64,000 nucleotides of DNA from Mesorhizobium sp. B4-1-3 (GCF_006439355.1 NZ_VFTG01000005.1:62001-126000); one strand, 5' to 3'. Positions 26,909-36,735 are shown, numbered from the stretch's first letter. Notes: generated by a model not told the origin, from the sequence alone. Numbers and translations are program-made.

Positions 26909-27820
26909 ATGGCTTTCACCATCCGCCAATTGCAGTTCTTCGTTGCCGTCGCCGAGCAGGGCACTGTCTCTGGGGCCGCGCAGAACCTGTCGATTTCCCA
27001 ATCTTCGGTCACCGAGGCGATCAAGGAATTGGAGAGCGATCTCGGCGTCGAGCTGTTCGAGCGTCATCCGCGCGGCTTGAACATTACCCACAAGGGCCAC
27101 CAGTTCCTGCGCCACGCGACCAAGATCCTTGCCGATGTCTCGGACGCGCGCCGTTCCTTCTCCAGCGAGCAGGCCACCGCAAGCGGACGCCTGCAACTCG
27201 GCGTCACCTCGCTGGTGGCCGGCTATGTCCTGTCCGATCTGCTTGCCCGCTACCGCCGCGCCTATCCCGGCGTCGAGGTCTCGGCGATAGAGGACAATGG
27301 CGACTATCTCGAGCACCTTCTGGTCGGCGGCAAGCTCGATATCGCCGTCATGGTCACGTCCAACCTGCGCGACCGCACGGCGCTGCAGTCGGAAATCCTG
27401 GAAGTCTCGGCCTACCGGCTGTGGATTCCGCTCAGCCACAGGCTCGCCAGCGCCGATATCATCTCGATCGGCGATATCGCGTCCGAGCCGCTGATCATGC
27501 TCACCGTCGACGAGATCGAGGAAAACACCGGCAAGTTGCTGTCGGCGATCGGCGCCCGTCCGCATGTCGCCTTCCGCACCCGCTCGGTCGAGGCGGTGCG
27601 CAGTCTGGTCGCCACCGGCGCCGGCGTGGCGCTGCTGCCCGACCTCGTCTACCGGCCCTGGTCGCTGGAAGGCGATCGCATCGAATCGCGCGACATTTCC
27701 GGCTCGTTGCCAGTCGTCCAGGTCGGCACTGTCTGGCGCCGCGGCTCCGGTCTGCCGCAGGCCGCGCGAGACTTCATCGGCCTTGCGCAGTCGCAGCGGA
27801 TGGCGCGGCAGCGGCTCTGA
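26909..27820 (+). CDS. LysR-family transcriptional regulator
   Basis: This 303-residue regulator has the N-terminal winged helix-turn-helix FTIRQLQFFVAVAEQGTVSGAA ... SSVTEAIKELE (residues 3-45). Its co-inducer domain starts near residue 92 with a SGRLQLGVTSLVAGYVLSDLL pattern. A possible role is control of the polyamine transport operon 260 bases downstream in the same direction, but repeats and a gap separate them. The ligand is unknown. The start follows a 50-base leader after the DedA gene. Confidence 0.9.
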   Translation: MAFTIRQLQFFVAVAEQGTVSGAAQNLSISQSSVTEAIKELESDLGVELFERHPRGLNITHKGHQFLRHATKILADVSDARRSFSSEQATASGRLQLGVTSLVAGYVLSDLLARYRRAYPGVEVSAIEDNGDYLEHLLVGGKLDIAVMVTSNLRDRTALQSEILEVSAYRLWIPLSHRLASADIISIGDIASEPLIMLTVDEIEENTGKLLSAIGARPHVAFRTRSVEAVRSLVATGAGVALLPDLVYRPWSLEGDRIESRDISGSLPVVQVGTVWRRGSGLPQAARDFIGLAQSQRMARQRL

Positions 27821-27824
27821 TCAG

Positions 27825-27870
27825 AGCAATTCCAGACAAAGTGTGAAGCGGGTTTCCGCCCGGGATTGCT
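27825..27870. repeat. Intergenic palindromic repeat after LysR
   Basis: AGCAATTCC at 27825 pairs with GGGATTGCT at 27862. The intervening GTGTGAAGCGGGTTTCCGCC has a second small stem. A TATCGG/CCGATA hairpin follows at 27882-27898. This arrangement looks like a common rhizobial repeat, by recollection only. It lies just after the LysR stop and could end the transcript. Confidence 0.45.
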
Positions 27871-28017
27871 TCGAGCAAAAGTATCGGAAAAACCGATATC
27901 GGCTTTCTGATAAATGAATTTGCGAAACCGGATTTTTCACAGCACCTTCCGTTCAGGGAACAAAGCTGCGCCGTGAGCGCTGCCGTCGGAGCATGAAGCT
28001 CCGACCCTTTGTAGTTT

Positions 28018-28063
28018 GCGCGTGATCCTTTCCGAAAACCGAGCTGGTTTTCGGGTCACGCGC
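28018..28063. repeat. Long hairpin just before the binding-protein gene
   Basis: Two nested stems form one fold-back: GCGCGTGA/TCACGCGC (28018-28025, 28056-28063) and CCGAAAACC/GGTTTTCGG (28032-28040, 28046-28054) around a GAGCT loop. It ends 18 bases before the start codon, with GGAGG in between. It could mark the operon 5' end or be a repeat-family copy that serves as an mRNA stabiliser. Confidence 0.55.
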
Positions 28064-28081
28064 CAAAATGGGAGGTCGACG

Positions 28082-29236
28082 ATGAATGCATTCCTGAAGT
28101 CGTGCACGGCGCTGACTGTCGCGCTGACTTTTTCCGGTCAGGCCATGGCCCAGGTCAAGGAACTCGGCAAGGGCGAGGGGCAGGTCAATATCGTTGCCTG
28201 GCCGGGCTATATCGAGCGCGGCGAGACCGACAAGAATTACGACTGGGTCACGGCTTTCGAGAAGGAAAGCGGCTGCAAGGTCAACGTCAAGACTGCCAAT
28301 ACCTCCGACGAGATGGTCTCCTTGATGAACGAGGGCGGCTTCGACCTGGTCACCGCTTCGGGCGATGCCTCGCTGCGTCTCGTAGCCGGAAAGCGCGTGC
28401 AGCCGATCAACACCGATCTCATCCCGAGCTGGAAGACCGTCGACGACCGCCTGAAGGATGCGCCCTGGTTCACCGTCGACAAGGTGCATTACGGCGTTCC
28501 CTACCAGTGGGGCCCGAACATCCTGATGTACAACACCGAAGTGTTCAAGGAAGCGCCCAAGAGCTGGAATGTCGTCTTCGAGGAAATGAAGCTGCCCGAC
28601 GGCAAGTCGAACAAGGGCCGCGTCCAGGCCTATGACGGCCCGATCCACATCGCCGATGCCGCCAATTATCTGATGTTCCACAAGCCGGAACTCGGCATCA
28701 AGGATCCCTACGAGTTGAACGAAGACCAGTACAAAGCGGCGCTCGATCTGTTGCGCACGCAACGCACGCTGGTCGGCCGCTACTGGCACGATGCCGCAAT
28801 CCAGGTCGACGACTTCCAGAATGAAGGCGTGGTCGCCTCCGGCTCATGGCCCTACCAGGTCAACACGCTGGTCGCCGCCAAGAAGCCGGTCGCCTCGACC
28901 GTGCCGGAGGAGGGCGTCACGGGCTGGGCCGACACCACCATGATGGAAGCCGACGCCGCCCATCCGAACTGCGCCTATATGTGGCTCGAGCATTCCCTGT
29001 CGCCGAAGGTCCAGGGCGACGTCTCGGCCTGGTTCGGCTCGCTGCCGGTGGTGCCCGCCGCCTGCAAAGGCAACGAGCTGCTCGGCGACGAGGGCTGCAA
29101 GACCAACGGCTACGAGAATTTCGACAAGATCAAGTTCTGGAAGACGCCGGTGTCGAAATGCGCCAGCCAGAACGACCAGTGCGTGCCTTATTACCGCTGG
29201 GTGTCGGATTATATCGGCGTCATCGGCGGACGGTGA
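28082..29236 (+). CDS. Periplasmic polyamine-type ABC binding protein
   Basis: This 384-residue protein has a Sec signal peptide (a hydrophobic run, LTVALTFSGQAMA, cleaved near residue 23). The mature domain is PotD-like: VNIVAWPGYIERG at the start, FDLVTASGDASLRLVAGKRVQPIN, then YGVPYQWGPNILMYN and a W-rich C-terminal region. Extra cysteines near the end could form disulfides. It captures an extracytoplasmic cation such as putrescine or spermidine. The next genes encode the ATPase and two permeases, then an aldehyde dehydrogenase of the putrescine pathway, which supports a putrescine role. Confidence 0.88.
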   Translation: MNAFLKSCTALTVALTFSGQAMAQVKELGKGEGQVNIVAWPGYIERGETDKNYDWVTAFEKESGCKVNVKTANTSDEMVSLMNEGGFDLVTASGDASLRLVAGKRVQPINTDLIPSWKTVDDRLKDAPWFTVDKVHYGVPYQWGPNILMYNTEVFKEAPKSWNVVFEEMKLPDGKSNKGRVQAYDGPIHIADAANYLMFHKPELGIKDPYELNEDQYKAALDLLRTQRTLVGRYWHDAAIQVDDFQNEGVVASGSWPYQVNTLVAAKKPVASTVPEEGVTGWADTTMMEADAAHPNCAYMWLEHSLSPKVQGDVSAWFGSLPVVPAACKGNELLGDEGCKTNGYENFDKIKFWKTPVSKCASQNDQCVPYYRWVSDYIGVIGGR

Positions 29237-29245
29237 GCTCCCTTA

Positions 29246-29338
29246 CCCTCCTCCTTGTGGGGAGGGCCGGCGCTTGAGCGTCGGGTGGGGCTGTCTGACA
29301 GGTTCGCGCTAGCCGCCCCCACCCGCGGCTTCGCCGCG
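29246..29338. repeat. GC-rich multi-hairpin intergenic segment
   Basis: Three small inverted repeats follow one another after the binding-protein gene: CCCTCC/GGAGGG, GGGTGGGG/CCCCACCC and CGCGGC/GCCGCG. The region resembles the other GGGGAGGG-type repeats in this window. A role in lowering downstream expression or protecting the abundant binding-protein mRNA is plausible. Confidence 0.4.
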
Positions 29339-29414
29339 ACCTCCGCCGTCGAGGGGGAGGTAGGACGCCGCGCGAACTCGCCTTCGTTCAACCGGAACTG
29401 AACTGACGGGCCCC

Positions 29415-30413
29415 ATGACCTCTGCCGTTTCCTTCAAAAAAGTCTCGCGCCATTTCGGCAGCGTGCGCGCCGTCGACGCGGTCGATCTGGAGATCGCGCC
29501 GGGTGAGTTCTTCGCCATGCTCGGGCCGTCCGGTTCCGGCAAGACGACCTGCCTGCGCCTGATCGCTGGCTTTGAGCAGCCGACGGCGGGCTCGATTTCC
29601 ATCTTCGGCGAGCGCGCCGAAGGCGTTCCGCCCTATCGCCGCAACGTCAACACCGTCTTCCAGGACTATGCGCTGTTCCCGCACTTCAACGTGCTCGACA
29701 ACGTCGCCTACGGCCTGATGGTCAAGGGCGTCGGCAAGGCCGAGCGCTTGAAGGCGGCGGAAGAGGCGCTGTCGCTGGTGCGCCTGCCGGACTATGGCGC
29801 GCGCCGCCCCGGCCAGCTCTCCGGTGGCCAGCGCCAGCGCGTCGCGCTCGCCCGAGCGCTGGTCAACCAGCCCAAGGTGCTTTTGCTCGACGAGCCGCTC
29901 GGCGCGCTCGACCTCAAGCTGCGCGAGAACATGCAGGAGGAATTGAAATCGCTGCAGAAGGCGCTCGGCATCACCTTCATCTTCGTCACCCACGACCAGG
30001 GCGAGGCGCTGTCCATGGCCGACCGCGTCGCCGTCTTTAACGACGGCAGGATCATGCAGGTCGGCACGCCGGAGGATATCTACCAGCGCCCGAACACGCG
30101 CTTCGTCGCCGATTTCGTCGGCTCGTCCAACGTGCTGCCGCCGGATTTCGTCCAGCGGTATTCCGGCCAGCGCCGCTGGGGAAGCTTGCGGCCGGAGTCC
30201 ATCCGCATCGCCAGCGCGTCCAGCGGCGACGGCGTTGCCGCGCGCCTTGTTGGCACCAATTATCTCGGCGCCACGACAAGGCTGGCGCTCGATGCCGAGG
30301 GGTTGAGGCTGCATGCGGTCGTGCCGGCGGGAACGGCGCTGCCGGCGGAAGGCGAAGCGGTGGTGCTCACCTTCAACCGCGACAGCCTGCATCTGATGGA
30401 TGAGCCGGCATGA
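29415..30413 (+). CDS. ABC transporter ATP-binding protein, polyamine type (PotA-like)
   Basis: This 332-residue ATPase has Walker [17 protein letters not shown] (about residues 36-51), the Q-loop in [10 protein letters not shown], signature [14 protein letters not shown], Walker [12 protein letters not shown] and the switch histidine THDQGEAL. The C-terminal part (from about residue 235) is a TOBE-like domain ending with NRDSLHLM, as in PotA/PotG. It energises the permeases encoded downstream. A 253-base repeat-rich gap separates it from the first permease. Confidence 0.92.
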   Translation: MTSAVSFKKVSRHFGSVRAVDAVDLEIAPGEFFAMLGPSGSGKTTCLRLIAGFEQPTAGSISIFGERAEGVPPYRRNVNTVFQDYALFPHFNVLDNVAYGLMVKGVGKAERLKAAEEALSLVRLPDYGARRPGQLSGGQRQRVALARALVNQPKVLLLDEPLGALDLKLRENMQEELKSLQKALGITFIFVTHDQGEALSMADRVAVFNDGRIMQVGTPEDIYQRPNTRFVADFVGSSNVLPPDFVQRYSGQRRWGSLRPESIRIASASSGDGVAARLVGTNYLGATTRLALDAEGLRLHAVVPAGTALPAEGEAVVLTFNRDSLHLMDEPA

Positions 30414-30465
30414 CCGTGCTCGGGATAGTGGCCAGTCAGGCAGGCGAGGCGCTCTACGGCGCCCC

Positions 30466-30611
30466 CCTCTGGCCTGCCGGCCATCTCCCCCACAAGGGGG
30501 GAGATTGGCTGTTTCGGCGCCCCACGCATCCTTCCGACGTTGGTGATTGGCGAAATCGCAGGCGACGGGTGATCTCCCCCCAAGTGGGGGAGATTGCCGG
30601 CAGGCCAGAGG
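30466..30611. repeat. Composite inverted repeat inside the operon
   Basis: Near-perfect 26-base arms (30466-30491 and 30586-30611, one mismatch) enclose a 94-base centre. Each arm also carries its own hairpin, ATCTCCCCC with GGGGGAGAT in both directions. The unit ends 55 bases before the permease start. This is the size and form of a miniature palindromic element (about 146 bp). It lies between ATPase and permease genes and would fold in the polycistronic mRNA. Confidence 0.65.
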
Positions 30612-30666
30612 AGGGCGCGAAGGATCTCGGCTTCCCCCACAATGCCCTTCAACACGTGGTGGCGCC

Positions 30667-31632
30667 ATGACCATCGCCGCTGTTCAATCCAGCCCCACCC
30701 CCGCCATCCTGCCCGGCAGCGGCGGCATGCGCGGCGCGCTCTCCGATCTCTTCTGGCGACGGCCGAAATTCCTGCTCACCCTGATGCTCGCGCCGCCACT
30801 GCTTTGGTTGGGCATCGTCTATATCGGCTCGCTCTTTGCCCTGCTGGCACAGAGCTTCTTCTCGATCGATGAATTCTCCGGCCTGATCAATCGCCAGTTC
30901 ACGCTGAAGACCTATGGCGACCTGTTCCAGGCCGCCAATCTCGACATCATCCTGCGTACGGTGACGATGGCGGCGCTGGTCACGCTCGCCTCGGCGATCA
31001 TCGCATTCCCCATCGCCTATTACGCTGCGCGCTATGCGCGCGGCCGCTGGAAAGCGCTGTTCTATCTCGGCGTCATGCTGCCGCTGTGGTCGAGCTATCT
31101 GGTCAAGATCTACGCCTGGAAGCTGATCCTCGCCAAGGAAGGCATTCTCACCTGGCTGCTCGCCAAGCTGAACCTTCTGTGGCTGCTCGACGGTTGGCTG
31201 TCGCTGCCGATCGTCGGCGGCAACTCGCTGTCGGTCTCTTTCACCGGCACCTTCATCGTCTTCGTCTATGTCTGGCTGCCCTTCATGATCCTGCCGGTTC
31301 AGGCGGCGCTGGAGCGCGTGCCCGGCAATCTGGTCGAGGCCTCGTCCGATCTCGGCGCCTCGCCGGGACAGACCTTCCGCAACGTGCTGTTCCCGCTGGC
31401 GCTGCCGGGCATCGTCGCCGGTTCGATCTTCACCTTCTCGCTGACGCTCGGCGACTACATCATCCCGCAGATCATCGGTACCTCGCGGCTCTTCATCGGC
31501 CAGGCCGTCTATTCGCAGCAGGGCACCGCCGGCAACATTCCCTTGGCAGCCGCCTTCACCGTGGTGCCCATCGTCATCATGGGCTTCTACCTCTGGGGCG
31601 CCAAGCGCATGGGGGCCTTCGATGCGCTCTGA
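30667..31632 (+). CDS. ABC transporter permease 1, polyamine type
   Basis: The 321-residue permease has a cytoplasmic leader, then about six helices with the first near [19 protein letters not shown]. The EAA loop is [31 protein letters not shown] (about residues 227-257), which contacts the ATPase. The overall form is PotB/PotH-like. A longer in-frame start lies in the repeat and is rejected. The stop overlaps the second permease gene by 11 bases, so both subunits are made in equal amount. Confidence 0.9.
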   Translation: MTIAAVQSSPTPAILPGSGGMRGALSDLFWRRPKFLLTLMLAPPLLWLGIVYIGSLFALLAQSFFSIDEFSGLINRQFTLKTYGDLFQAANLDIILRTVTMAALVTLASAIIAFPIAYYAARYARGRWKALFYLGVMLPLWSSYLVKIYAWKLILAKEGILTWLLAKLNLLWLLDGWLSLPIVGGNSLSVSFTGTFIVFVYVWLPFMILPVQAALERVPGNLVEASSDLGASPGQTFRNVLFPLALPGIVAGSIFTFSLTLGDYIIPQIIGTSRLFIGQAVYSQQGTAGNIPLAAAFTVVPIVIMGFYLWGAKRMGAFDAL

Positions 31633-32437
31633 CCGTGGCCAATCCGCTCCGCTCGGCCTGAAGATCGCCGCCGCCTGCGGCCTGCTCTTCCTGCATCTGC
31701 CGATCTTGCTGATCTTCGTCTACGCCTTCACGACGGAGGAGAAGAGCTTCGTTTGGCCACCTCCAGGCCTCACCATGCAGTGGTTCGCCGTCACCTGGAA
31801 CCGGCCGGACGTCTGGGACGCGCTGTCGCTGTCGGTCCGCGTCGCGGCGATCTCCACGGCGATCGCGCTGGTGCTGGGCACGCTCTGTGCGGCCGCCGTC
31901 TCGCAAACGCGCTTCTTCGGCCGCGAGGCCATCTCCCTCTTGGTTATCCTGCCCATCGCGCTGCCCGGCATCATTACCGGCATCGCGCTGCGCTCCGCCT
32001 TCGCGCTGGCCGACATCCCGTTCTCGTTCTGGACGATCGTGCTCGGCCACGCCACCTTCTGCGTGGTCGTCGTTTACAACAACGCCGTCGCCCGCTTCCG
32101 CCGGACCTCGGGCTCGATGATCGAGGCTTCCATGGACCTCGGCGCCGACGGTTTTCAGACCTTCCGGCATGTGGTGCTGCCGAACATCGCGACCGCATTG
32201 CTTGCCGGTGGCATGCTTGCCTTCGCGCTGTCCTTCGACGAGGTCATCGTCACCACCTTCACCGCCGGCCAGCAGCAGACCGTGCCGATCTGGATGCTTG
32301 AGGAACTGATCCGCCCGCGCCAGCGCCCGGTCACCAATGTCGTGGCCATGGTCGTCGTCTTGGTGACGCTGCTGCCGATCCTCTTTGCCTATTACCTGAC
32401 CCGTGACGGCGATCAGATCGCGGGAAGTGGAAAATGA
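31622..32437 (+). CDS. ABC transporter permease 2, polyamine type
   Basis: This 271-residue permease carries the EAA motif [30 protein letters not shown] (about residues 169-198) and six hydrophobic helices, as in PotC/PotI. It overlaps permease 1 by 11 bases. The four transporter genes plus the dehydrogenase 145 bases later form one transcription unit. It forms the second half of the membrane channel. Confidence 0.9.
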   Translation: MRSDRGQSAPLGLKIAAACGLLFLHLPILLIFVYAFTTEEKSFVWPPPGLTMQWFAVTWNRPDVWDALSLSVRVAAISTAIALVLGTLCAAAVSQTRFFGREAISLLVILPIALPGIITGIALRSAFALADIPFSFWTIVLGHATFCVVVVYNNAVARFRRTSGSMIEASMDLGADGFQTFRHVVLPNIATALLAGGMLAFALSFDEVIVTTFTAGQQQTVPIWMLEELIRPRQRPVTNVVAMVVVLVTLLPILFAYYLTRDGDQIAGSGK

Positions 32438-32441
32438 AAAA

Positions 32442-32548
32442 AGTGAGTAGTGATTAGTGAGTGGTGAATGGAAGGACAATGGGTGGGCTCTGATCAACTA
32501 CTCACTACTCACTACTCACTACTCATTACTCACTAATTACTACTGACC
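32442..32548. repeat. Heptamer tandem repeats in opposite orientations (fold-back)
   Basis: Four copies close to AGTGAGT fill 32442-32469. After a 30-base gap, six or more copies close to ACTCACT fill 32500-32541, with degenerate copies to 32548. The two arrays are inverse complements, so the mRNA forms a long imperfect hairpin between the permease and dehydrogenase genes. The AT-rich repeat contrasts strongly with the surrounding GC-rich DNA. A Shine-Dalgarno AAGGAGG follows before the next start. Confidence 0.75.
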
Positions 32549-32582
32549 ATTAATCATTCACTTCCTTTCAAGGAGGAACCCA

Positions 32583-34010
32583 ATGGACACCCAGATGCTG
32601 ATCGGCTCGAAATTCGAGAAGGGCACCGAAACCGAGGAGCCGATCCTCAATCCGAAGACCGGCGCGACGATCCTCAATCTGCCCGAAGCGAGCCCGGCGC
32701 AGATCGAAGCCGCGGTGGCGGCGGCCGAGAAGGCGTTCGTCGGTTGGTCGCGCACCACGCCGGCGCAGCGCTCGGGATACCTGCTCAAGATTGCCGATCG
32801 CATCGAGGCCGAGGCGAAGGAGTTCGCCGCGCTCGAAGCGCTGAACTGCGGCAAGCCGATCAACGCCGTGCTCAATGACGAGATCCCGGCGATCGTCGAC
32901 TGCTACCGTTTCTTTGCCGGGGCGGTGCGCTCGATGCCCGGCCAGGTCGCCGGCGAATATATTCCGGGGCACACCTCCATGGTCAGGCGCGATCCGGTCG
33001 GCATCGTCGCTTCCATCGCGCCCTGGAACTATCCGCTGATGATGATGGCCTGGAAGCTGGCGCCGGCGATCGGCGGCGGCAACACGGTCGTGTTCAAGCC
33101 GTCGGAGCAGACGCCCTTGACCGCACTGAAGCTGGCAAAGGTCCTTGCCGAGATACTGCCCGAGGGCGTCGTCAACGTCGTGCTCGGCCGTGGCGACAGC
33201 GTCGGCAACACGCTGATCAATCATGCCAAGGTCAACATGATCTCGATCACAGGCGACGTCGCCACCGGCAAGAAGGTGCTGCAGGCGGCCGCCAAGTCGG
33301 TCAAGCGTACGCATCTGGAGCTCGGCGGCAAGGCGCCGGTGATTGTGTTCGACGATGCAGACCTCGGCGCCGTGGTCAACGGCCTGCGCGCCTTCGGCTA
33401 CTACAATGCCGGCCAGGACTGCACCGCCGCCTGCCGCATCTATGCCGGCAACAAGATCTACGACAAGCTGGTCGCCGACCTCTCCTCCGCTGTCTCGACC
33501 ATCAAATACAACCAGCCCGAGGACACCGAGAACGAGATCGGCCCGCTGATCTCGCGCCGTCAGCGCGACCGCGTATCGAGCTTCGTCGAGCGCGCTTCGG
33601 AATTGAAGCACATCGAGATCACCACCGGCGGCAAGCCGGGCGAGGGCTCGGGCTTCTACTACCAGCCGACGGTTGTCGCCGGCGCGCTGCAGGAAGACGA
33701 GATCGTACGCCGCGAGGTGTTTGGTCCGGTCGTCTCGGTCACCCGTTTCTCGGATGTCGACGAGGCGGTGAACTGGGCGAATGACAGCGACTATGGCCTT
33801 GCTTCGTCGGTGTGGACGAAAGACGTCTCGCGCGCCATGGCGACCGCCGCCCGCCTGCAATATGGCTGCACCTGGATCAACACCCACTTCATGCTGACCA
33901 ACGAGATGCCGCATGGCGGATTGAAGCAGTCCGGCTATGGCAAGGACATGTCGCTCTACGCGCTGGAAGACTACACCGCCGTCCGCCACGTAATGGTGGC
34001 GCACGGTTAG
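32583..34010 (+). CDS. patD: Gamma-aminobutyraldehyde dehydrogenase (PatD/YdcW-like)
   Basis: This enzyme oxidises 4-aminobutanal to GABA in putrescine degradation. The 475-residue aldehyde dehydrogenase has [11 protein letters not shown] with Asn149, the general base Glu246 (LELGGK) and the nucleophile Cys280 in GQDCTAAC. The nucleophile is at the same number as E. coli YdcW Cys280. The [10 protein letters not shown] segment marks the cofactor site. A strong AAGGAGG site precedes the ATG. The location after a polyamine transporter links uptake to oxidation. No putrescine aminotransferase gene is present in the window. Confidence 0.88.
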   Translation: MDTQMLIGSKFEKGTETEEPILNPKTGATILNLPEASPAQIEAAVAAAEKAFVGWSRTTPAQRSGYLLKIADRIEAEAKEFAALEALNCGKPINAVLNDEIPAIVDCYRFFAGAVRSMPGQVAGEYIPGHTSMVRRDPVGIVASIAPWNYPLMMMAWKLAPAIGGGNTVVFKPSEQTPLTALKLAKVLAEILPEGVVNVVLGRGDSVGNTLINHAKVNMISITGDVATGKKVLQAAAKSVKRTHLELGGKAPVIVFDDADLGAVVNGLRAFGYYNAGQDCTAACRIYAGNKIYDKLVADLSSAVSTIKYNQPEDTENEIGPLISRRQRDRVSSFVERASELKHIEITTGGKPGEGSGFYYQPTVVAGALQEDEIVRREVFGPVVSVTRFSDVDEAVNWANDSDYGLASSVWTKDVSRAMATAARLQYGCTWINTHFMLTNEMPHGGLKQSGYGKDMSLYALEDYTAVRHVMVAHG

Positions 34011-34208
34011 GCGCCTTTAGCTCTCCCCTTGCGGGAATGTCGGATTTGCCCCGATTGCCCTTCGCAAATCGGTTGGAACACCGGGTGAGAGGTGAAGCTT
34101 GGCGCTCATTCATCCTTCACCTGGATTGCCGCCAAATGCAGACAGCGATTCGGCGGCAATCCAACCTGGGCGCGACGATCCCTGCGCCGGCGGGGATCAG
34201 CGTAAGAA

Positions 34209-35618
34209 CTAAGCAGCGGTCCTGCCCTGCACCTCCGATGTCGCGGGCTTGATGTTCTGGTTGACCCGGAAGACGTTGAAGGGGTCATAGGTGCGCTTCA
34301 CCTGGCTCAGCCGCTCGTAGTTCGCGCCGTAGCTCGCCCGCACGCGTGCTTCTCCTTCGTCGTCCATCATGAAATTCACATAGCCGCCTTCGCCGTTATG
34401 GGGATGGATGCTCGCCCAGTAGTTCTTGGCCCATTTGGTGAGGTCGGCGGCCTTGGCCGGATCGGGATCGATGGCCGCGATGACCATCGACCAGGTCGCG
34501 TCGCGCGCATTCCATGCCGTCTCGTCCTTGCCGACGCGTCGAACGGCGCCGTCGATTGGGTAGAGATGCATGAGCGACAATTCGCTCGGCGCCGCGGCGG
34601 CCTGCGCGATATGGGTCGCGATGGCTTCGTCGGGAAGCGACTTGACGAAATCGCCCTTCCAGTACCACTGCAGGCCCTTCGGAAGCAGCGGGTCGAACAT
34701 TGCCTGCAAGGCCGGGAACGGCATCACGCCCATCCAGTTGAAGATCGGCGGGGGCAGAGTGTCGAGCAGCGGCGCCATGGCCTTGCGGCCATCCTCCTCG
34801 GTGCCGTTGTAGCAGGAAATGATGGCGCAGGCGCGCTTGCCCCAATATTCGCGCGGGAAGGGATCGGTCGAGGGAACGGTTTTCAGGCCGACAAAGGCGC
34901 CAAGGTCTTCCGGCGCCTCCGGCAGGTAGTCGCGATAGGTCTGCATGACCGCCAGGGCGTCCTTGGCCTCCCAGAACACCGGGCCGCCGAAGATCATGCT
35001 CACGGGATGGGCCTGGAACAGGAAGCTCGTCACGACGCCGAAATTGCCGCCGCCGCCCCGAAGCGCCCAGAACAGGTCGGGGTTCTCGGCTTTGCAGGCC
35101 GTCACCACGCTGCCATCGGCCAGCACCAGATCGGCTTCGACCAGATTGTCGATGGTGAGGCCGTGTCTGCGGGTGAGATAGCCCGTTCCGCCGCCAAGCG
35201 TCAGGCCGGCAACGCCGGTGGTCGAGACGATCCCGGCCGGAACAGCGAGCCCGAAAGGATGGGTGGCGTGGTCCACGTCACCCGAATTGCAGCCGGGTTC
35301 GACCCTCACGGTGCGCGTTTTCGGATCGACATGGACCCCCTTCATCATCGACAGGTCGATGACGAGCCCGTTGTCGCAAATCCCCAGCCCGGCGCCGTTG
35401 TGCCCACCGCCGCGCACGGCGATCAGCAGGTCGTTGTCACGCGCGTATTTAACGGAGGCGATCACGTCGGCGGCATCGGCGCAGCGCGCAATCAGCAGCG
35501 GCCGCTTTTCGATCATGCCATTATAGACCTTGCGGGCCTCGTCATAGCCGGCATCCTCACGCAGGATCACCTCTCCGCGCAGTCTTTCACGCAGTTTTGC
35601 ATGGGTTTCGTCGGTCAT
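34209..35618 (-). CDS. FAD-linked oxidase, berberine-bridge (BBE) type
   Basis: A 469-residue PCMH-fold oxidase. It has the FAD-binding segment AVRGGGHNGAGLGICD (about residues 59-75) and GGGTGYLTRRHGLTIDNL. The C-terminal BBE signature is YVNFMMDDEGEARVRASYGANYERLSQVKRTYDP. The histidine of GGGHN is the usual covalent flavin ligand. Cys usually adds a second covalent link, and the N-terminal MTDETHAKLRERLRGEV replaces any signal peptide. Members oxidise alcohols or sugars and are common in secondary metabolism. It is preceded by a GGGAG site and is monocistronic. Confidence 0.88.
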   Translation of the reverse strand: MTDETHAKLRERLRGEVILREDAGYDEARKVYNGMIEKRPLLIARCADAADVIASVKYARDNDLLIAVRGGGHNGAGLGICDNGLVIDLSMMKGVHVDPKTRTVRVEPGCNSGDVDHATHPFGLAVPAGIVSTTGVAGLTLGGGTGYLTRRHGLTIDNLVEADLVLADGSVVTACKAENPDLFWALRGGGGNFGVVTSFLFQAHPVSMIFGGPVFWEAKDALAVMQTYRDYLPEAPEDLGAFVGLKTVPSTDPFPREYWGKRACAIISCYNGTEEDGRKAMAPLLDTLPPPIFNWMGVMPFPALQAMFDPLLPKGLQWYWKGDFVKSLPDEAIATHIAQAAAAPSELSLMHLYPIDGAVRRVGKDETAWNARDATWSMVIAAIDPDPAKAADLTKWAKNYWASIHPHNGEGGYVNFMMDDEGEARVRASYGANYERLSQVKRTYDPFNVFRVNQNIKPATSEVQGRTAA

Positions 35619-35948
35619 CGATTTGCTCCCTTGATTGCGCCCAACGCCATGCGGCGTCGGCGCGACGCATTTGTTGCTTCGTTATGGCGCCTCGACGGGC
35701 GGGTGCGTTGGATGGTGCAGGAACAGCACAGTGCACCAATCCGGCGCGCGCCGCTTCGCCGGAAAGGACCAGCGGGGCATGGCCCGCGCGAGCCATGAAC
35801 AAGACAACCAAGCCGCCGCTGGGCTGCCTGTGCTGGGATGCTCGGTCCTTGGCCTTGTCAATCTGATGACGAGCGCCCCGCTCGCGTCACGGCCACTCGC
35901 GCCTTCGTGCTCGCCGGCGGGCCTTCCGGCCCCGGCTCTTCGGTGCAG
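35619..35948. other. Gene-poor interval upstream of the FAD oxidase
   Basis: No convincing coding sequence is present between the start of the FAD oxidase and the end of the next minus-strand operon. Open frames here (for example one ending in KTTKPPLG on the plus strand) lack ribosome sites and family features. The promoter of the oxidase should lie in the first 150 bases. I see no hairpin with a T run. Confidence 0.4.
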
Positions 35949-36263
35949 CTACTCCACGATCCGGAAGATCGTCCATTTGCTGGTGCCCGACACCACATAG
36001 GGCTCCAGCTCCTTGCCCCATTTGGCGTGCGCATCGATCTTGGCGATCTTGGCGAAGAATTCCTCCAACTGGGCCAGGCTTTCGACCTGGTGGTGCGCCT
36101 CGATCGTCGCTTCGCGCGCGCCCACGGAACCGGTCATGAGCTGGAACTTCAGGTCGGCGAGTCCGACCTGCGAGCCGATCTCACGCTCCCATTTGCGCAT
36201 CAGCTCGAGCGCGGTCTGCTTGTGACCGAACTTGGCGTCGATCTGCCATCTGGCGCTGAACAT
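35949..36263 (-). CDS. Small protein of unknown function, dimeric alpha/beta barrel-like
   Basis: This 104-residue protein begins MFSARWQIDAKFGHKQTALELMRKWEREIG and ends VVSGTSKWTIFRIVE. The alternation of strand and helix suggests a ferredoxin-like half (ABM/NIPSNAP-like) with a charged helix. I do not recognise a named family. The start follows GGAGGAGAAAGA. It is the last gene of a minus-strand operon with the SnoaL-like and AhpD-like genes. Confidence 0.6.
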   Translation of the reverse strand: MFSARWQIDAKFGHKQTALELMRKWEREIGSQVGLADLKFQLMTGSVGAREATIEAHHQVESLAQLEEFFAKIAKIDAHAKWGKELEPYVVSGTSKWTIFRIVE

Positions 36264-36292
36264 GTTCTTTCTCCTCCCTGACCTGCGGTTGA

Positions 36293-36655
36293 CTATTCGT
36301 CCCAGGCCTGCACGACGGTCTGCCGCGCGATCCGCCCGTTCTTCAGCTCCACCATTGCCGCGCAGTACACTTTCGTGCCGTCCGGATAGGCGCAGGCTTG
36401 CATGAAGGCGAGGTTGTCGCCCTCGGCCACGGTGGTATCCACCTTGTGGGTCATCGCCCGGCTGCAGATGTCGTCCCAGAAGGTGCTGATCGCCGCCCGG
36501 CCGCGGATCTCGCGCGGCTTGCTCGGCGGATTGTTGCGGTCGATCACTCGCACCAGCGCATCGTCGTGGTAGAAGCTCGACAAGAGCTTGCCGTCGCGGC
36601 CCTCGATCGCCTTCTTGATCGCGGCGCCGTCCACGTTTCCCGTCTTGGTCAGCAT
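36293..36655 (-). CDS. SnoaL/NTF2-like protein
   Basis: This 120-residue protein has the cone-shaped NTF2 fold pattern: an N-terminal helix (AAIKKAIEGRDGKLLSSFYHDDALV), a central IRGRAAISTFWDDI helix, and strands ending with GTKVYCAAMVELKNGRIARQTVVQAWDE. That pattern is characteristic of polyketide cyclase/ketosteroid isomerase-like proteins. The start at 36655 is placed 5 bases after GGAGG. It probably binds a small hydrophobic molecule. It lies between the AhpD-like and small unknown genes of one operon. Confidence 0.75.
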   Translation of the reverse strand: MLTKTGNVDGAAIKKAIEGRDGKLLSSFYHDDALVRVIDRNNPPSKPREIRGRAAISTFWDDICSRAMTHKVDTTVAEGDNLAFMQACAYPDGTKVYCAAMVELKNGRIARQTVVQAWDE

Positions 36656-36735
36656 GTCATCCTCCATAGCCCATCGTCTTGGGCGGTTGATGTGCGAAAG
36701 TGCCGCCCTGCGCTTATTGCCGGGCAGGGATTTCT

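Noticed and set aside
32500..32548. ACTCACT tandem repeats considered as a CRISPR
   Set aside because: Copies are 7 bases with no spacers, and an opposite-orientation array lies next to it. No cas genes are present.
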